Below are positions 33,292 through 45,457 of a stretch of 64,000 bases of DNA, in pieces (within the stretch, counting starts at the first letter, position 1; each line of letters starts with the position of its first letter). The notes under the pieces were generated by a model. It was not told the DNA's origin and did not search any database. It saw only the letters and a program-made list of their open reading frames with translations. The stretch is from Adenophora triphylla var. japonica (lineage: Eukaryota; Streptophyta; Magnoliopsida; Asterales; Campanulaceae). Where the stretch lies: NCBI GenBank assembly GCA_022495995.1, contig JAFEMH010002576.1, positions 248,001-312,000 of the forward strand. Direction: 5' to 3'. The position numbers and the translations under genes were made by a program.

Positions 33292-34369
33292 ACTTAATAT
33301 GACAACTTTCAAACTGGTTTAAGGTCTAAGAAATCTTCAGTTGTTTTGTTCTTTTGTTTATTTGTCCTGTTTTTTATTAGTTTCATTTGATTTCAATGGA
33401 AGGTTTGGAACTGATCAGAGAATCTTTTAATGCAATGTCACTCTCATTTTTTAATTTTGAAATTATCATCCTGTATTAAGGCAGTTCATAGCTGTGTTGC
33501 TATGCCCTTTCCAGTTTTCCACTGTCATTGTCCTCATTTTTATCTTTTTCTCTGTTTTTCCTGCTCATGCTATTTAGCATATAGTAGGGAGTATCTAACA
33601 ATCAATGGGTTTCACTTTGTCGAGGGTGCTTTCAATGTCCCAACCCTCGATTCTCTACTTCGCATACAATTCACTGAGTAAACGGGTAAATTGTGCTGCT
33701 GGAAGTTGTATTTCAAACAATGAGGCAAATCAATATGAGGTTCCCATGGTGTCAATCTCACTGCGAAAGGATTTGAAATGGTAATTCTAAGATGTTGAAT
33801 AATGGAGCAGCGGAAAATGAAGGTATGATCAATCCATCCTTGTTTTATTCTTCAATTGTTTCTAAATGCCAGTTCAAAACACATGATTTATGATTTTGTC
33901 AAAATCATTGATTGCAATATCTACATTGATTGAAATAGCTATTGAATTTCAATCGAAAATAAGATAAAAAAGAAACAAACAAGTAGGTAACCAAGATGAA
34001 CATATTGGAATAGCTATTGAATTTCGCTTTGTTCGTTGAGCAGAGGGATGACAACCACCATTACGTATTCCTTGAAGCTACGTCTTCTGTTCCAGCCAAA
34101 TTTATGGTTATGAAAATTGAAGTTCTGTCCCTAGATCTATCTCCATAAGTTCAAGCTTTGCTTTCTTTAGTGCCAAAAAGAAATGATGGCCATGTCATGT
34201 ATAGATGGAGTCTCGCTAGGTAGTGGCTTCCTTTATGTTGTTAGAGCAGCTTGCTGCTGTTTGCGTGTGCTTGCCCTTTAGATTTGAGTTTATTTTACCT
34301 GAAAGATCAAAAGGTCTTACACTTAATGCCAATGAAAATATCGTTCGTAGTGTTTCTTAAACCGTATAA
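33292..34369. other. 3' flank, no gene
   Basis: No supported coding or transposon ends. An 83-codon frame at 33430-33681 lacks any motif. Confidence 0.5.
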
Positions 34370-34990
34370 AAGCCCAAATCTAATCTTACACTCCTGATCT
34401 TATTAGATCTTGCAACCCTGATCCAATTTGATCTCCGCAATCCTGATTTTACTGGATCTCTGCTACCCTGATCCTATTCTTTTTAGGTTTTTGGCTCCAC
34501 AACCGATCAATCTCACAGCGCCTTAAGCTCTAGTGGATCTCTTCGCTCTTCTGTTGGTGATGATGACCACTATTCCTTGTGGCACACCTCAAATGTTATC
34601 TTCCCACCCAGTTTTCCGTTCTGCGAAAAGCTTACCCTCTTCTCAATGTGGCCAAATTGCTATCCCACACCCACCCATCACTGTGCAAAACCGATGCCAT
34701 CCTTTTCTTCAGCTTTTGTTTCTTTTGATCCGTCTCCCAAATCCGAACCGTTGAATTTCTCAGCTGGCGATCCTTCTCCACCCATCTTGTCTGCTCACAC
34801 AATCGCCCAAGAACACTTGATCCGCCTAGATCTCTGCAGCCTTGATCCTGTCTGGATCTATGCAACTCTAATCTTAGATCTTTGCCCTGATCCTCCTGAC
34901 CGAATTTGTGCAATCCTAATCCTGTAGCTTTACAACCTTATTCTTGATCTATGCAACCCTGATTGTGGATTTATGCAACCAAAACTCAAT
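34370..34990. repeat. Degenerate repeat region, unit about 20-25 bp
   Basis: Words such as GATCTATGCAACCCTGATCC and GATCTCTGCTACCCTGATCC recur irregularly, especially at 34385-34480 and 34835-34980. The frames of 70-116 codons here come from this and are not supported as genes. Confidence 0.6.
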
Positions 34991-35205
34991 CACTTCATGT
35001 CCTGAATCTTCCTAACCTGGAGTTCTTGTACCGGTTGCATTCTGAATGCTGAAATAAGACTGGTAACCGATATTGCAATCTGAATATTGACACATTTCAA
35101 AGGTGGCGCCTTGGCATCATTTATAATGTCATTCTTATTGATAATTTATGCATCACTTTACATTCTTTAACAAATATCAATCAAGAAACTTTACATACTA
35201 CTTAT

Positions 35206-35206
35206 C

Positions 35207-35262
<56 letters not shown>

Positions 35263-35269
35263 TAATAAA
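35206..35269. repeat. (AAT)n microsatellite
   Basis: About 18 uninterrupted AAT units, then one AAC interruption and two more units. Confidence 0.98.
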
Positions 35270-35547
35270 AACTTTGCATACTTCAGCACTTTACATGTAC
35301 CAATCAACAAAGTACGTACCCAAAGACAAAGAAATAAAAAAATAAAGATACAGATAATTTTTTGCATCAATAATGAAACCCCAACCACCCTGCTAGGAGT
35401 TAGAACATCCATTATTACTTTAGCTCAATGAAGAGTAGCCATGTAGAAATCCCTAAGAGCAAAGGCATTACTTAGAGACTTTTTTCTTTGAATCAACTTA
35501 ATAATTATTATGAGAACCCATTGTAAAGCTTGAATTCCTCCATATCT

Positions 35548-38500
35548 TCATATTGAAATACTATTCGGAACTCCCCTTAGAGTCACACCCGGCTTTGAAA
35601 ATGGCTTCAGAAGTGTATACGGAACTACCCCTGCCCCATTTCTGTTCTTCAAATTGGTATTTGCATTCCTTTCATCAATGACTCTGTCTAGCTCTTCCAA
35701 CCTAGAAGTAAATCTTTCAAATGCAACCTTTATATTAGGATCTGCCTTCCAAGATGGCTCCATGATCGACCCAATATACTCCTCATCAGGAGAGTGACTT
35801 GATAACACGTCTAAAGTAGCCATGACAGTTGTAGCTTGAAGCTTCGAAGGAAAGCATGCCATAAGTTCATCCTCTGGCCTTCTTATGAAACTCTCCCAAT
35901 CACTCTCACTTGGGTCCTCATCGGGCATGGTTGTTCTTGCAATGGTTGGCCTGTTTGGGAAATAACCCGCAAAGTCATATTGACCAAAGTTGACTGCAGA
36001 ATGGTGAGCTGAAGCTACCCATATGATTGTTGAGAGAATACTGATTAAATCGTCTGGGGTTGTGAGTGTAGGCCACCATGGTTCATCTTTCAAGTCTCCA
36101 TGCCCAACCGTTCTAATTTCTGTCCACCATGCTTGTAGCTCGTAATCAACTTCTATGGAGTTTGTATCGAGATAGTAATGGTTGACGTAGTCAGTAACCC
36201 ATTTTTTGATGGCATCCCAAAGAATAAGACCATCACTCGCAAAGGGGTAATCTTCAATTGCTAGTTTTAGACCATGTGGTGCAGTTGGATCTTCCACAGC
36301 CATTCCCCTGCCATTTTAGATTCACCGTAAACACTATTTCAAAATAAATAAATAAATAAATTAAATAAATAAATTTTGGGTTTGGTGTAGTTATGTGAAG
36401 TCTCTTGAATATACTCCCCCGTCCCATCTCAATTTACAAATTTAAGGTAGTGCATGGGAATTAAGGAAAAGTGTATATATTAACGTGTTAATGTGTTGTG
36501 AGTATACATAGTGGGATAGGAGAAAGTGAAGTAGAGAATAAGGAGTGGATAATTGTTGTGAGCATGACATGTGGGTCCCATTATTAAAAAAATATTAAAA
36601 AGTTTCCATTTTGGGAATTTGTAGCTTTGAGTGGGACACAAAAAATGGAAAATTTTGTAGATTAAGATGGAACGGAGAGAGTACCTTTTAATTAGGTCAG
36701 CTGGAAGTGCCTCATGGTCGAAACGCCATAAAAGCTTATAGACGTCAGAGGAAATCTGCATGCTATACTTGCGAGGAGTGAAAGTCAACTCGATAATTGC
36801 ATTTGCATTAATGAGGAGAAGCCGTGCCAATGAGTTAATCATCATTGTGTATCGGAGATGGGGACTTAGTAGTCTGTAAATTGGGTGCATTTGGCTTAGC
36901 TGCCTATTAGTTGCGATAATGTAAGGCTCCGTTGCACAATGAGTTCGTAGCCTGGATTTCGAACAATCATATTTTGACATCAGAAACCAAATATTTATCT
37001 TAAAATATTTCTAAACAGAAATATTGTTGAAACTTACCAGTGACTAACAAGCTGGTGGTAGCCAGAATCATGAGCTAGGACATGAGCCTTAGCAAATCTC
37101 CAGAGCCAAACTCCCGTTGCATCCCAACACGGGGTGTAAACATGGTTCCAGTGGGGTTTCCCGTTCCCTGGTGGCCGAGTTAACTCAATAGCTAGAGGCC
37201 TCAGAGTTCCTGCAGGAGTTAGGAACATTACTGTCCTTGATCCATACAAAGTTGTTCTTTCAATCTCTCTCACTTTGTTCACATATGGCATGAAGAGATC
37301 GTGGTAGTCCAAAATGAATAGTTTCTTTTGCCGCAGAGCCTGCAAGTAGATCAATTTTCATTACATGAGTTTTTGGATCTCTAATAGCACTCTTACGTAC
37401 TATCTCTGTCCCAAATGAATTTCCATTTTTTTTTTTTTTCAAATTTGCTCTTGATCAATAGCAAATTTGAAAAAGAATTGAACATTCATTTTGGGACGGA
37501 GGGAGTAGAATATATGTGTTTTGTGTTACCTGATCGAGGGTTGTCATGCCTCCAATCTCTCGCTCTACTATCTCCTTAGTAATTCCTGATTCAGGAGGTC
37601 CATATACAGCAGGGTCGAGTTTGCTCATCAATGGCCATTCCTGTAGAAAATTTCATGTTACTTGTAAGCCATGCATTGTTACAAAGTTCCATATATATGT
37701 ACGATTGTGTGTGTATGCGTGATGGCATCTCAACATACCGTGACTAACTGAATCACGCAGGGGTTGACTCCAGCAAGCATTTGGCGACAGAATTCTTCGT
37801 CTCTTAACCAAGAAAACTTGTCTCCTGCAGGTATATATAACAATCACACAATCAAATTGAAGTATGAACAAAAAATGATGTACAGAAAAATGATACTCAT
37901 TCGTCTCAATATAAATGTCTCGCTTTGACTTTTTGGTCAACTTGATTGCACTTTGATCAAAATTTTATGAGAAGTTATTTCTTTTGAGACGGAGGGAGTG
38001 GTCAATATGCTTACTGTCAATTGTTTCTGGTGTCTCAAAGAGTAGGACTTCGTTTCTAGTATCATTTACAGCTTTGATAAGCCTGGGAAGAGCATTGAGC
38101 ATGTTATCATTTTCAAAGGTGGGGATGTGGATTCCTTGGTTGTAGAGTTGGTCTATGGCGGTGAAGTAGGGAAAGCGCTGGTCCCGGTCAACCAAGACGG
38201 ACTCTATTGCAGGAACTACGGAATGCAAGCCTGAGTATAATGTTGTTGCTGAGAATGTTATGCCTTTTATTGCTGAGAAGTTTTCGTCCCTTGGCACGTA
38301 AAATAGAATGTCCCTCCTTGTCTCTGTGTTTGGTTCTGTAAATTTCAAACTTCTAGGATTAGCAATTATCATGCATTGCTTGATAGTAAGTTTATGAGTA
38401 ATGATTCTACGTGGATGTTGCAAATTCGTCAATACAGAGCTAAAATCCGGCTCTCTTTCCTGTAAATTGTGTGGGATGGCATGAACAGTTGAGCGGGTCA

Positions 38501-40351
38501 ACGAATTTGCAACATTAACATAGGATTTCCGTTAACATTCATTAACTTTCGTTAACTTCTGCTAACTTGTTTGGATGGAGTTGAAAAAAAAACTAAAACA
38601 TATAACAAAGTCATTAAGAAGCAATTTTAGTAGTCGCCCAATCATTCCCATTCAAAACGCTGCAGGCCTCCAAAAGTCCAATTGATGACTTGATACTTAG
38701 TAGTAATGCTTGAGTTAGCATTCTATATATCACACTAAATTCTCACATATTTTCGATGTGGGATAGGAGATATCACATTAGAGATATGTGCATATTAACA
38801 AAGCAATTTTAGTAGTCGCCCAATCATTCCCATTCAAAAAAGGCTGGTGTATTTTATTAGTACACGTTTAGCAGCCGGATAATCATTATTTTGATTATTT
38901 TCTCAAGTTATTAGTGTGCATATTAACAAAGTCAACTATAATTAAGATTATAATTTTTCCCAGTGAAACTTCCTAATCATTTTCCTAATGGTCGTCGTTT
39001 AGGCACATAAGACATACTTAAGGCCAAAATGAGACATACTTAAGTGGTGGTTTAGGTATAATTATTAAAAATATTAGTAAGGAAAATATATACGTACGTA
39101 CCTTTTTTGCTCAAGGGACGACCAGTTCTACAACGTCGTGGGTAGGGATGTTCTTTCCCGCCCAGTACGGGTCGATTCCATCCGAGTGTAGGGATGGCGA
39201 GATCATTATAGACATCATAGTCGTATATTCTCTCGCCATCTTTACGCTCTCCTTTTCCGTTACCTCGGAGAATTCTCAGCTCTTTTTCTCTTAGCACTTT
39301 TAACCCACTTGGTGTTTGCAAAGGTGGGTATGACTGTAATATGCAAACAATGAAATAGGTATTAAATATTGACACTATTACAACACTAATTTTAAAAGCT
39401 TAAATTTGATTAATTTGGGAAGCAACACAACACTGAATAAAAGTGACATTTTACCTGCCCCATGCAATAAAAACTCAAGTGACAGTTGTTAACAAGTACT
39501 AGTTGGTTAACTTTTAATCAATTTATTCATAATTTATCTATGCACTTTTTAAATGTATTTGGGTAGACGTTTGCCTTTGCGCCTATTTCAATTTTAATTG
39601 GCTATGCTTTCTTCATATGTGTGCATATGTGTGTTTTAGGGAGTTTCTAAGAAGGAGACCTTGCTAGTGAAGAAAACTCTCTTGTCTGGGAAATCATGCT
39701 TGGATTGAACAAAAGACTCGCAGGTTATAGTGACGCCACCCTCGAAAACAATGTCCTTAACGAAAACCTCGTCCGGGAGATCATTATGTACTAACACCGC
39801 TCCAATCTCACCAAAACCATCGGGAACCTTGAATTCGCACACGTACTTTAGCTCCCTAGGGTTGACTTGATAATCATACTTTGCACGCCCCGCGATTGTC
39901 TTCTTCATTGCTCCATTCTCTTCAAAATGAAAAACAAAACAAAAATTGTATTTGAAATTTGCATGAAGATGATTAAAAAGTATCATATAATAAAAACAAA
40001 ATATATACAAAGAAATCGGTAACCATCGCAAAGTGGTAGATTCGTATTGTGAAACTGTACAACTACATGATCATTACTTGAACTGAATGAACCCTACCAA
40101 CTTCAGCATGAAAACTACACACTTGATCATTTTAACAACACTCTTGCCAAATATATAAACTTACCAACATGAAGCTCGGCGGCAACAAGTTCAAGCTCAA
40201 GTTGTAAACCAAGAAGGTTATTGACGTTGTGGAGGACATGACCCACCGGACCAAGGTTCACAAGGGTCTCCGATATCGTCGGAATAACAGTGATGACTGC
40301 TTTAACCGTCGTACTACTGCCATCATCGTCGGAGAAAATCGCCTCAAACAT
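35548..40351 (-). CDS. Lipoxygenase A, 9 exons, 841 aa
   Basis: Exons on the minus strand are 40165-40351, 39660-39919, 39102-39333, 38015-38335, 37739-37824, 37530-37640, 37038-37339, 36685-36951 and 35548-36307. All introns are GT-AG and the summed length (2526 bp) keeps one frame. An N-terminal PLAT/C2 barrel (about 8-150) precedes the lipoxygenase domain. Iron ligands are present: His494 and His499 (HQLVSH), His691 and Asn695 (HSAVN) and the C-terminal Ile841. The enzyme oxygenates linoleic/linolenic acid. The Thr556-Phe557 pair and the LPADLIKRG context resemble 13-lipoxygenases rather than 9-lipoxygenases (usually Val here), yet no transit peptide precedes MFEAIF. An in-frame ATG seven codons upstream is less likely because the paralogue lacks it. 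Introns 4, 6 and 8 carry MITEs. Confidence 0.95.
36414..36681. mobile_element. Stowaway-type MITE in lipoxygenase A intron 8
   Basis: Ends CTCCCCCGTCCCATCT and AGATGGAACGGAGAGAG, flanked by TA at 36412-36413 and 36682-36683. The right TA is part of the intron's 5' splice site. A second GTCCCA lies 36 bp inward at the right end. Confidence 0.92.
37400..37505. mobile_element. Short Stowaway-type MITE in lipoxygenase A intron 6
   Basis: Ends CTATCTCTGTCCCAAATGAA and TTCATTTTGGGACGGAGGGAG-like, flanked by TA; 106 bp with a T-rich, partly self-complementary centre. Confidence 0.9.
37896..37998. mobile_element. Short Stowaway-type MITE in lipoxygenase A intron 4
   Basis: Ends CTCATTCGTCTCAATATA and TTTTGAGACGGAGGGAG. 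TA lies on the left and TG on the right (one change). It lies 15 bp from the intron's donor. Confidence 0.8.
38336..39101 (-). other. Large intron 3 of lipoxygenase A with repeats
   Basis: GTTGCAAATTCGT (38419) and ACGAATTTGCAAC (38501) form an inverted pair. A direct repeat of about 30 bp (TTTTAGTAGTCGCCCAATCA and on) occurs at 38626 and 38807. A fragment ending ACATATTTTCGATGTGGGAT resembles LTR-type sequence. There is no coding. Confidence 0.7.
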
Positions 40352-40406
40352 TTTGATAATACAGTTGAACATATGATGTAATTTGCTTAGACCTTACAAA
40401 CCACAA

Positions 40407-40418
40407 CCTATTTATAAA
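40407..40418 (-). promoter_or_regulatory. TATA box of lipoxygenase A
   Basis: On the minus strand TTTATAAATAGG, about 56-67 bp before the ATG. The paralogue has the same TATAAATAGG in its promoter. Confidence 0.7.
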
Positions 40419-40553
40419 CAAATTTTGCAGAGGTAGACAAAGAGAGTTGTTAGTTTAATGATGGGATAATTATATTTATGGTCAATAAATTCGTGCGACA
40501 TTATGGTTTCAAATGTTAATCCACTTGATTAAAATTAGTAATATAAATGTATG

Positions 40554-40811
40554 CTCCCTCCGTCCTATAAAACCTTACCCACTTCTGTTTTTGGCGATCA
40601 ATACTAATGAACTTTGACCAAACAAAAATGTCAATTTAATCGTCATATTGAAAATCTAAAAATTATTATTGATAAATCATTAAGTGATTTATCAATAACA
40701 ATTTTTAAAATTTCATTAGAATGATTAATTTGACATTAGTGATTGGTCAAAGTTTTTTTACATTGATCGTCAGAATAGTAAATGGGTAAGGTTTTATGGG
40801 GCGGAGGTTAG
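40554..40811. mobile_element. Stowaway-type MITE in the lipoxygenase A promoter
   Basis: Left CTCCCTCCGTCCTATAAAAC, right GTTTTATGGGGCGGAGG plus a few extra bases before TA. The body contains TTCATTAGAATG and TCAATAACAATTTTTAAAAT, like the 30958 copy. It is about 200 bp upstream of the start codon. Confidence 0.85.
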
Positions 40812-41214
40812 TATATTATTATCCTGAACTTACTAGGTGTCAGTAGTGGTTTGATCTTATCTTGGTCCAATATGCTTTTCTAACACACGAAAGCTGACTG
40901 TTATATACTTCGTCATTTAAAAATAAATATAGTTTCATTTTATTTTTGATGTTCGATTCAATTTGAATTTTACCTAAAATGTGTGTGATATATAAATTTT
41001 CTGAACAAACTTAAAACTCATTTGAGTTAATAATTATTTCTTTATAAAATGTTATTTGTGTTTAAAGTGAATGAAGTTTTTTATTGCTTATTTGATTTTG
41101 GGTCATGAACTCTAAGACCCCTCGACGACATAACAATTCCATAAAACCGCAGGCGAGATACAAAACTCCACAGAAACCCACACTTACACATTATCCCTAT
41201 TCGTCGGTCTTATA
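40812..41214. other. Intergenic, no gene
   Basis: AT-rich sequence; a 62-codon frame at 41105 has no support. Confidence 0.5.
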
Positions 41215-41218
41215 TCAA

Positions 41219-41565
41219 AGGTATAATACTAAAATTACTTTTATGCCTAGTTATAAAAGTATTTTTTTTTCAAAAATTTTCATCTTTTCTTAAAAATAAT
41301 AATAAAATCTCATATTTTATTAAACAATCCACTCATATACTCAAAGGTATAAGACTACAATTACTCTTGTACCTAGGTATAAGAGTAATTTTATTTTTCA
41401 AAAATTTTCACCTTTTATTAAAAATAATAAAAAGTATCATTTTTTATTAAACAATTCGCTCCTATACCCAAATGTATAAGACTAAAATTACTCTTATACC
41501 TAGGTATAAGAGTATTTTTTTCACAAATTTTCACATTTTCTTAAAATTAATCTTTGTCTTCATAA
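41219..41565. repeat. Tandem repeat of 126-127 bp, about 2.7 copies, with a palindrome
   Basis: GGTATAAGACTAAAATTACT starts near 41220, 41346 and 41473. Each unit contains a self-complementary core centred on CCTAGG; in the third copy (41489-41514) it is a perfect 26-bp palindrome, in the second one mismatch, in the first it is eroded. Confidence 0.88.
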
Positions 41566-42949
41566 ATTCATCTACAATAGGGCTCTGATTCTACCAGATC
41601 TACTTACTTTTTTGTTGTGTTCGATCGAAATTTCCGTCTCTAATTCATTTATTTATCTTACCAATCAGGGTTTAGAGGGAATTTGATATTCTCCTAATAC
41701 AGTAACTCAGTAAGTAGTAGTTGAAAAGAGAGATTTAAAATTGAGAGGAAGAGGATGAACGCAAAGGAAGGGAAGGGAGGAAAATATCACTAAGGAGGAG
41801 ATTCCCTTTTGCCGTAGGTATAAAAAATGCACGGTGTTTTTTCAGCTTTGAGTTTCTATGAAATTTGATCTCGGCCTTAAGTATTGTGTGAGCTTTTGAA
41901 TCCCATCTAGCCTTTTATAAAGAATGATTTGGGGCGAGCGAACTTTATAAAATTATTCCTTTTGATTTTTAGGATAACCCGTTAGTTAGAAATAGTTACC
42001 TTTATCTGTATGAAATTCAATTCTTTTTAAAGGGCATCATCTATAATATTATTAATAACATACTATTTTTAAAATTATACTAGAATTATTAAATTTTTGT
42101 ATATTCATGATCGGTAACTATAAAAAAATGACACTTATCTTTTCGAAATAAATATAGTACATGGTGTATGGGTTTTCTATATAATCCATCAAATTTCGAC
42201 ATAAAACATCACTGCTCATTTGGGTTAACCACATCTCATGCATTCAAAAGTCCAAATGATTTGATGTTTAATAGTAGTGTGTAGGTATTTTATATATTTT
42301 ATCAAATTTTCGCATATTTCTGATGTGAGATGACGATATCAAAATTGTCGATCAATCCGCTTTTGCTGAGTCGTACTAAGATGGGCTATTGGTAAGGTAT
42401 GAGGATAAGCTTGGTTCGTGCAGTCGTAGAGACTTCCCAAAAAATGAGATTATATTTATATTAAGCATGTAATTTATTCTTTTGACCCTTTAATTAAAGT
42501 TAATTTTACTAGATTTATATGCATTTTAACGTCAATTAGAGAGATTTTCACGTTTAAATTTCGTTGAGGTGGCCAAGTAAGAGATTAGTTCTTCTAAATG
42601 AGTGTTTAAGTGTGGTTTTTTAACACCTTTAATGAAGTTAATTTTTAACCATTTTTAGTAGTGCATGCATAATAATACGTACTCTTTATCAACACAATTA
42701 AGTTCAACTCATAATATATAGTTTTTTTTTTTTATTAGTATTCATTTTTGTATTTTGATTAAGAATATAATTTTTGAATATTTTTAGTAGATAAATACCT
42801 AATTACCCTTAATCATCTGGCTAAGTCATTTTATGATTGCAAGTGTAAATAAGGACCCGACGATTGGTAGAGGGGGTTTAATATGTTCTTGATTTTTTTT
42901 TTTGAGGCAAATATTTTTTCAATAAATAACAAACAATCATGATTTCAAG

Positions 42950-42950
<1 letters not shown>
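41566..42950. other. Intergenic, LTR-like scraps
   Basis: No gene. Near 42235-42345 short stretches (CTCATGCATTCAAAAGTCCA, GCATATTTCTGATGTGAGAT) resemble those near 38650-38780, probably pieces of an LTR or TRIM family. Confidence 0.45.

Positions 42951-42951
<1 letters not shown>

Positions 42952-43035
<84 letters not shown>
42952..43035. repeat. (TA)n microsatellite
   Basis: About 41 uninterrupted AT units. Confidence 0.97.
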
Positions 43036-43040
<5 letters not shown>

Positions 43041-43129
43041 AATTAATTAATGGATAATAATTAAGGAAGGGGAAGTAAATATTTTGACGCCAAAATATGT
43101 TTTGGTATGCACACATTTTACCATAATCT

Positions 43130-43625
43130 TATTTGAGTGCGTCTGCTTTATTTGAGTGCGTCTGCTGAGAAACGCGTTTCTCCATAACTATGGAGAAACG
43201 TGTTTTTCATGCCTGTGCTTTACGTTTGATAACCGTAAAAAACCCAAGGCCAAGACCAAAAGCTTCGGATATCCGAAGCTTTGCATTTGATAGCGAAGCT
43301 TTCAGGTTGATATCCGTAAGCTTTGTATTTGATAGCGAAGGATGTGAAATGTATATCCGAGAAGCGTTAGGTGCATATCCGTAAAAGCGGTAGGTGCATA
43401 TCCAGAAATGTGTTAGGACATATCCAGAAATTGCTATTGAAGGTTTCTGGATATCCAGAAACCTTCAAATGTATATCCAGAAACATTTTGAAGGTTTCTG
43501 GATATTCATTTGAAGGTTGCTGGATATCACTTTCATAGGTTTCTGGCTATCTAGCTCATTGTCGCGCGACATGTCGGGACCCGTTTCTCCATAATTTATG
43601 GAGAAACGCGTTTCTCCCTAGATTT
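43130..43625. repeat. Palindrome-bounded repeat element
   Basis: Both flanks carry GAGAAACGCGTTTCTCC-type palindromes (about 43169-43206 and 43583-43619). Between them are more than ten copies of a drifting word around ATATCCAGAAACCTTCAAAT in both orientations. A CGCGCGAC-rich patch lies near 43562. There is no coding evidence; the 64-codon frame at 43190 is a by-product. Confidence 0.7.
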
Positions 43626-44095
43626 TGTGATCTTATTTTGAATTCGTTATTTTCAAAACTTTTTATAAGGTCCTGATGGAGTTAACTTAGAAATAACTTT
43701 AATTAATTTTATTGTAATTTTATTCAGATTGATAATAATTTTATGATTAAAAGTAAATTTAGGTCTTATTTTGATGTATCAAGTTCTATTAGATTTATAT
43801 ATAGGTTAGATTTATTTTTTAAAATGTTTTACTTGTTTTTTTAAGTATTAGGAGCCCTATAAAAAGAGGACAAATTGTAATTCGGAATTTAGAATTTGAT
43901 TAAGGGTAAATGACAAATAAAAGTCGAAGTTTTAGGGTCATTTGTAGAAATGGGTCCAATATTTAAAACTCGCAGATTGTCGCGTTGAAAATTTTGTAAA
44001 TAACTTAAGCTTTTTTTGTAATACGTGTAGTGACAATTTTTAAAATAAATGGAACTTCTTTTACAAACACGCGATGACATTTTTGTAAACAACTG

Positions 44096-44345
44096 AAACT
44101 TATTAACACATACATTCTGACACTTTTTAAAACAAAGATTGACACTTTTTGACATTGTAAATAACTTTTTTTAACACTAACATCTGATACTTTTTAACAT
44201 CAACACTGACTGACACTAAAAAAACACAAACACTATCACTTTTTAACACTATAATTGACAATCAAAAAACAATAGTACTAGCACCCATAAATCCTATCAC
44301 TAACACACATTTCTATATTAAAATTAACACATTTGAACACAAATA
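44096..44345. repeat. Degenerate short repeats (GACACTTTTTAACAC type)
   Basis: CTGACACTTTTTAAMAC-like words recur at irregular spacing of about 25-60 bp. No gene is present from 43626 to 44640. Confidence 0.55.
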
Positions 44346-44640
44346 TTTGGCAGCGTTCTGTCCAATTCTTGCTAATTTAAAACCTGTTTATTCTATTTAT
44401 TATTAAAAAATAGTTTTTTTTTTATGAGATCAATAAGAGGTTGTGAAGCAGCCAAAAAAAAAAATAAAAAAATAATAATAATAATTGTCGGTCACATGGG
44501 CAGCGAATTGGCTCTAGCCTTAATTTGCTGACCCAAGCGCGTTTTCGCAAGTCTCTGATATGTACAAATAGAAGAAGGTAAAATTCGATCCACGTCACAT
44601 TTTCAAGTAACAACTCCATCTTGACCTTGTTATTTTAGTC

Positions 44641-44793
44641 TTTTTTTTTTTTTTATACTTTTTTTTTTTTTACTTTTTTTTTTTTTTAAAGAGGATCAAC
44701 ATATGTTTCCATATTTCCCCCATTGATGACTCGAACTCGGGACCTTTGATCTCAAGTGAGGAGTGCCTACCACCAGGCTACAACCTTCTTGTC
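44641..44793 (-). mobile_element. tRNA-derived SINE, 153 bp, with 18-bp target duplication
   Basis: Read on the minus strand it has a box-A-like TAGCCTGGTGGTAGG, a box-B-like GGTCCCGAGTTCGAGTC and a long A-rich tail (the T tracts at 44641-44687 on plus). GACCTTGTTATTTTAGTC is present exactly at 44623-44640 and at 44794-44811. Tail and duplication show L1-type target-primed insertion. The intact duplication suggests a recent event. Confidence 0.93.
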
Positions 44794-44811
44794 GACCTTG
44801 TTATTTTAGTC

Positions 44812-45189
44812 AACTCACTTTTGAGGCAATTATCAAATCATTTCTTGCCCTAACAAAAACGACCTCTAAGAACGCATATTTTGCAAATTTATCATCAGGT
44901 CCTGTAGTTATTGATGGACACGCGTGTCCTTGATAAATTGATGGAAATTACGCTTGTGCCATTCAATTAAATGACACGGACGTGCGTGAAGAAATTTTAG
45001 CTTTATGTCTGCATTTTCTCTCTCCTCTTTCTTTCTCTCTCTTTTTTTTTTTTTTCGTTAAAAGCTTTAAAATGAAAATATCTTAAGATCTAGAAATCAA
45101 AAAAAAAAAAAAAAAAAAAATCTGAAACCACCGTTGTTTTCGTATCGTCAATACGAATCAAACTACTAGCATCAACATACAATCTGAAG
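44812..45189. other. Intergenic, no gene
   Basis: Includes a CT/T-rich run near 45020-45055 and a poly(A) run at 45097-45120. Nothing else is supported. Confidence 0.5.
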
Positions 45190-45457
45190 CATATTTGAGA
45201 AATTCACAGTTGTTTCAAGTTCACAGTTGTTTTTGAAAAGTTCACAGTTATTTTTAACATTTGTTCCAAAACAACTAAGAGAAGTTCACAGTTATTTTAT
45301 CTAAATTCATAATTTCTATATGAAAATGACTACCATTTACTTAATTCACATTTGTTTTTAATTAAGTTCACAGTTGTTTTAGTTAAGTTCATATTTATTT
45401 TTAGTCTTTAATTTTATAGCCTTTATTTTTACAATTTTATGAGATTATTTGACCTAC
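45190..45457. repeat. Left part of an interrupted tandem array (GTTCACAGTTGTTTTT words)
   Basis: Repeats of AAGTTCACAGTTGTTTTAGT and the tail CAATTTTATGAGATTATTTG match the array resuming at 48867. The outer MITE separates the two parts at a TA. Confidence 0.85.

Noticed and set aside
34533..34927. ORFs at 34.5-34.9 kb on both strands
   Set aside because: They overlap a degenerate GATCTxTGCAACCCTGATCC repeat region and show no domain.
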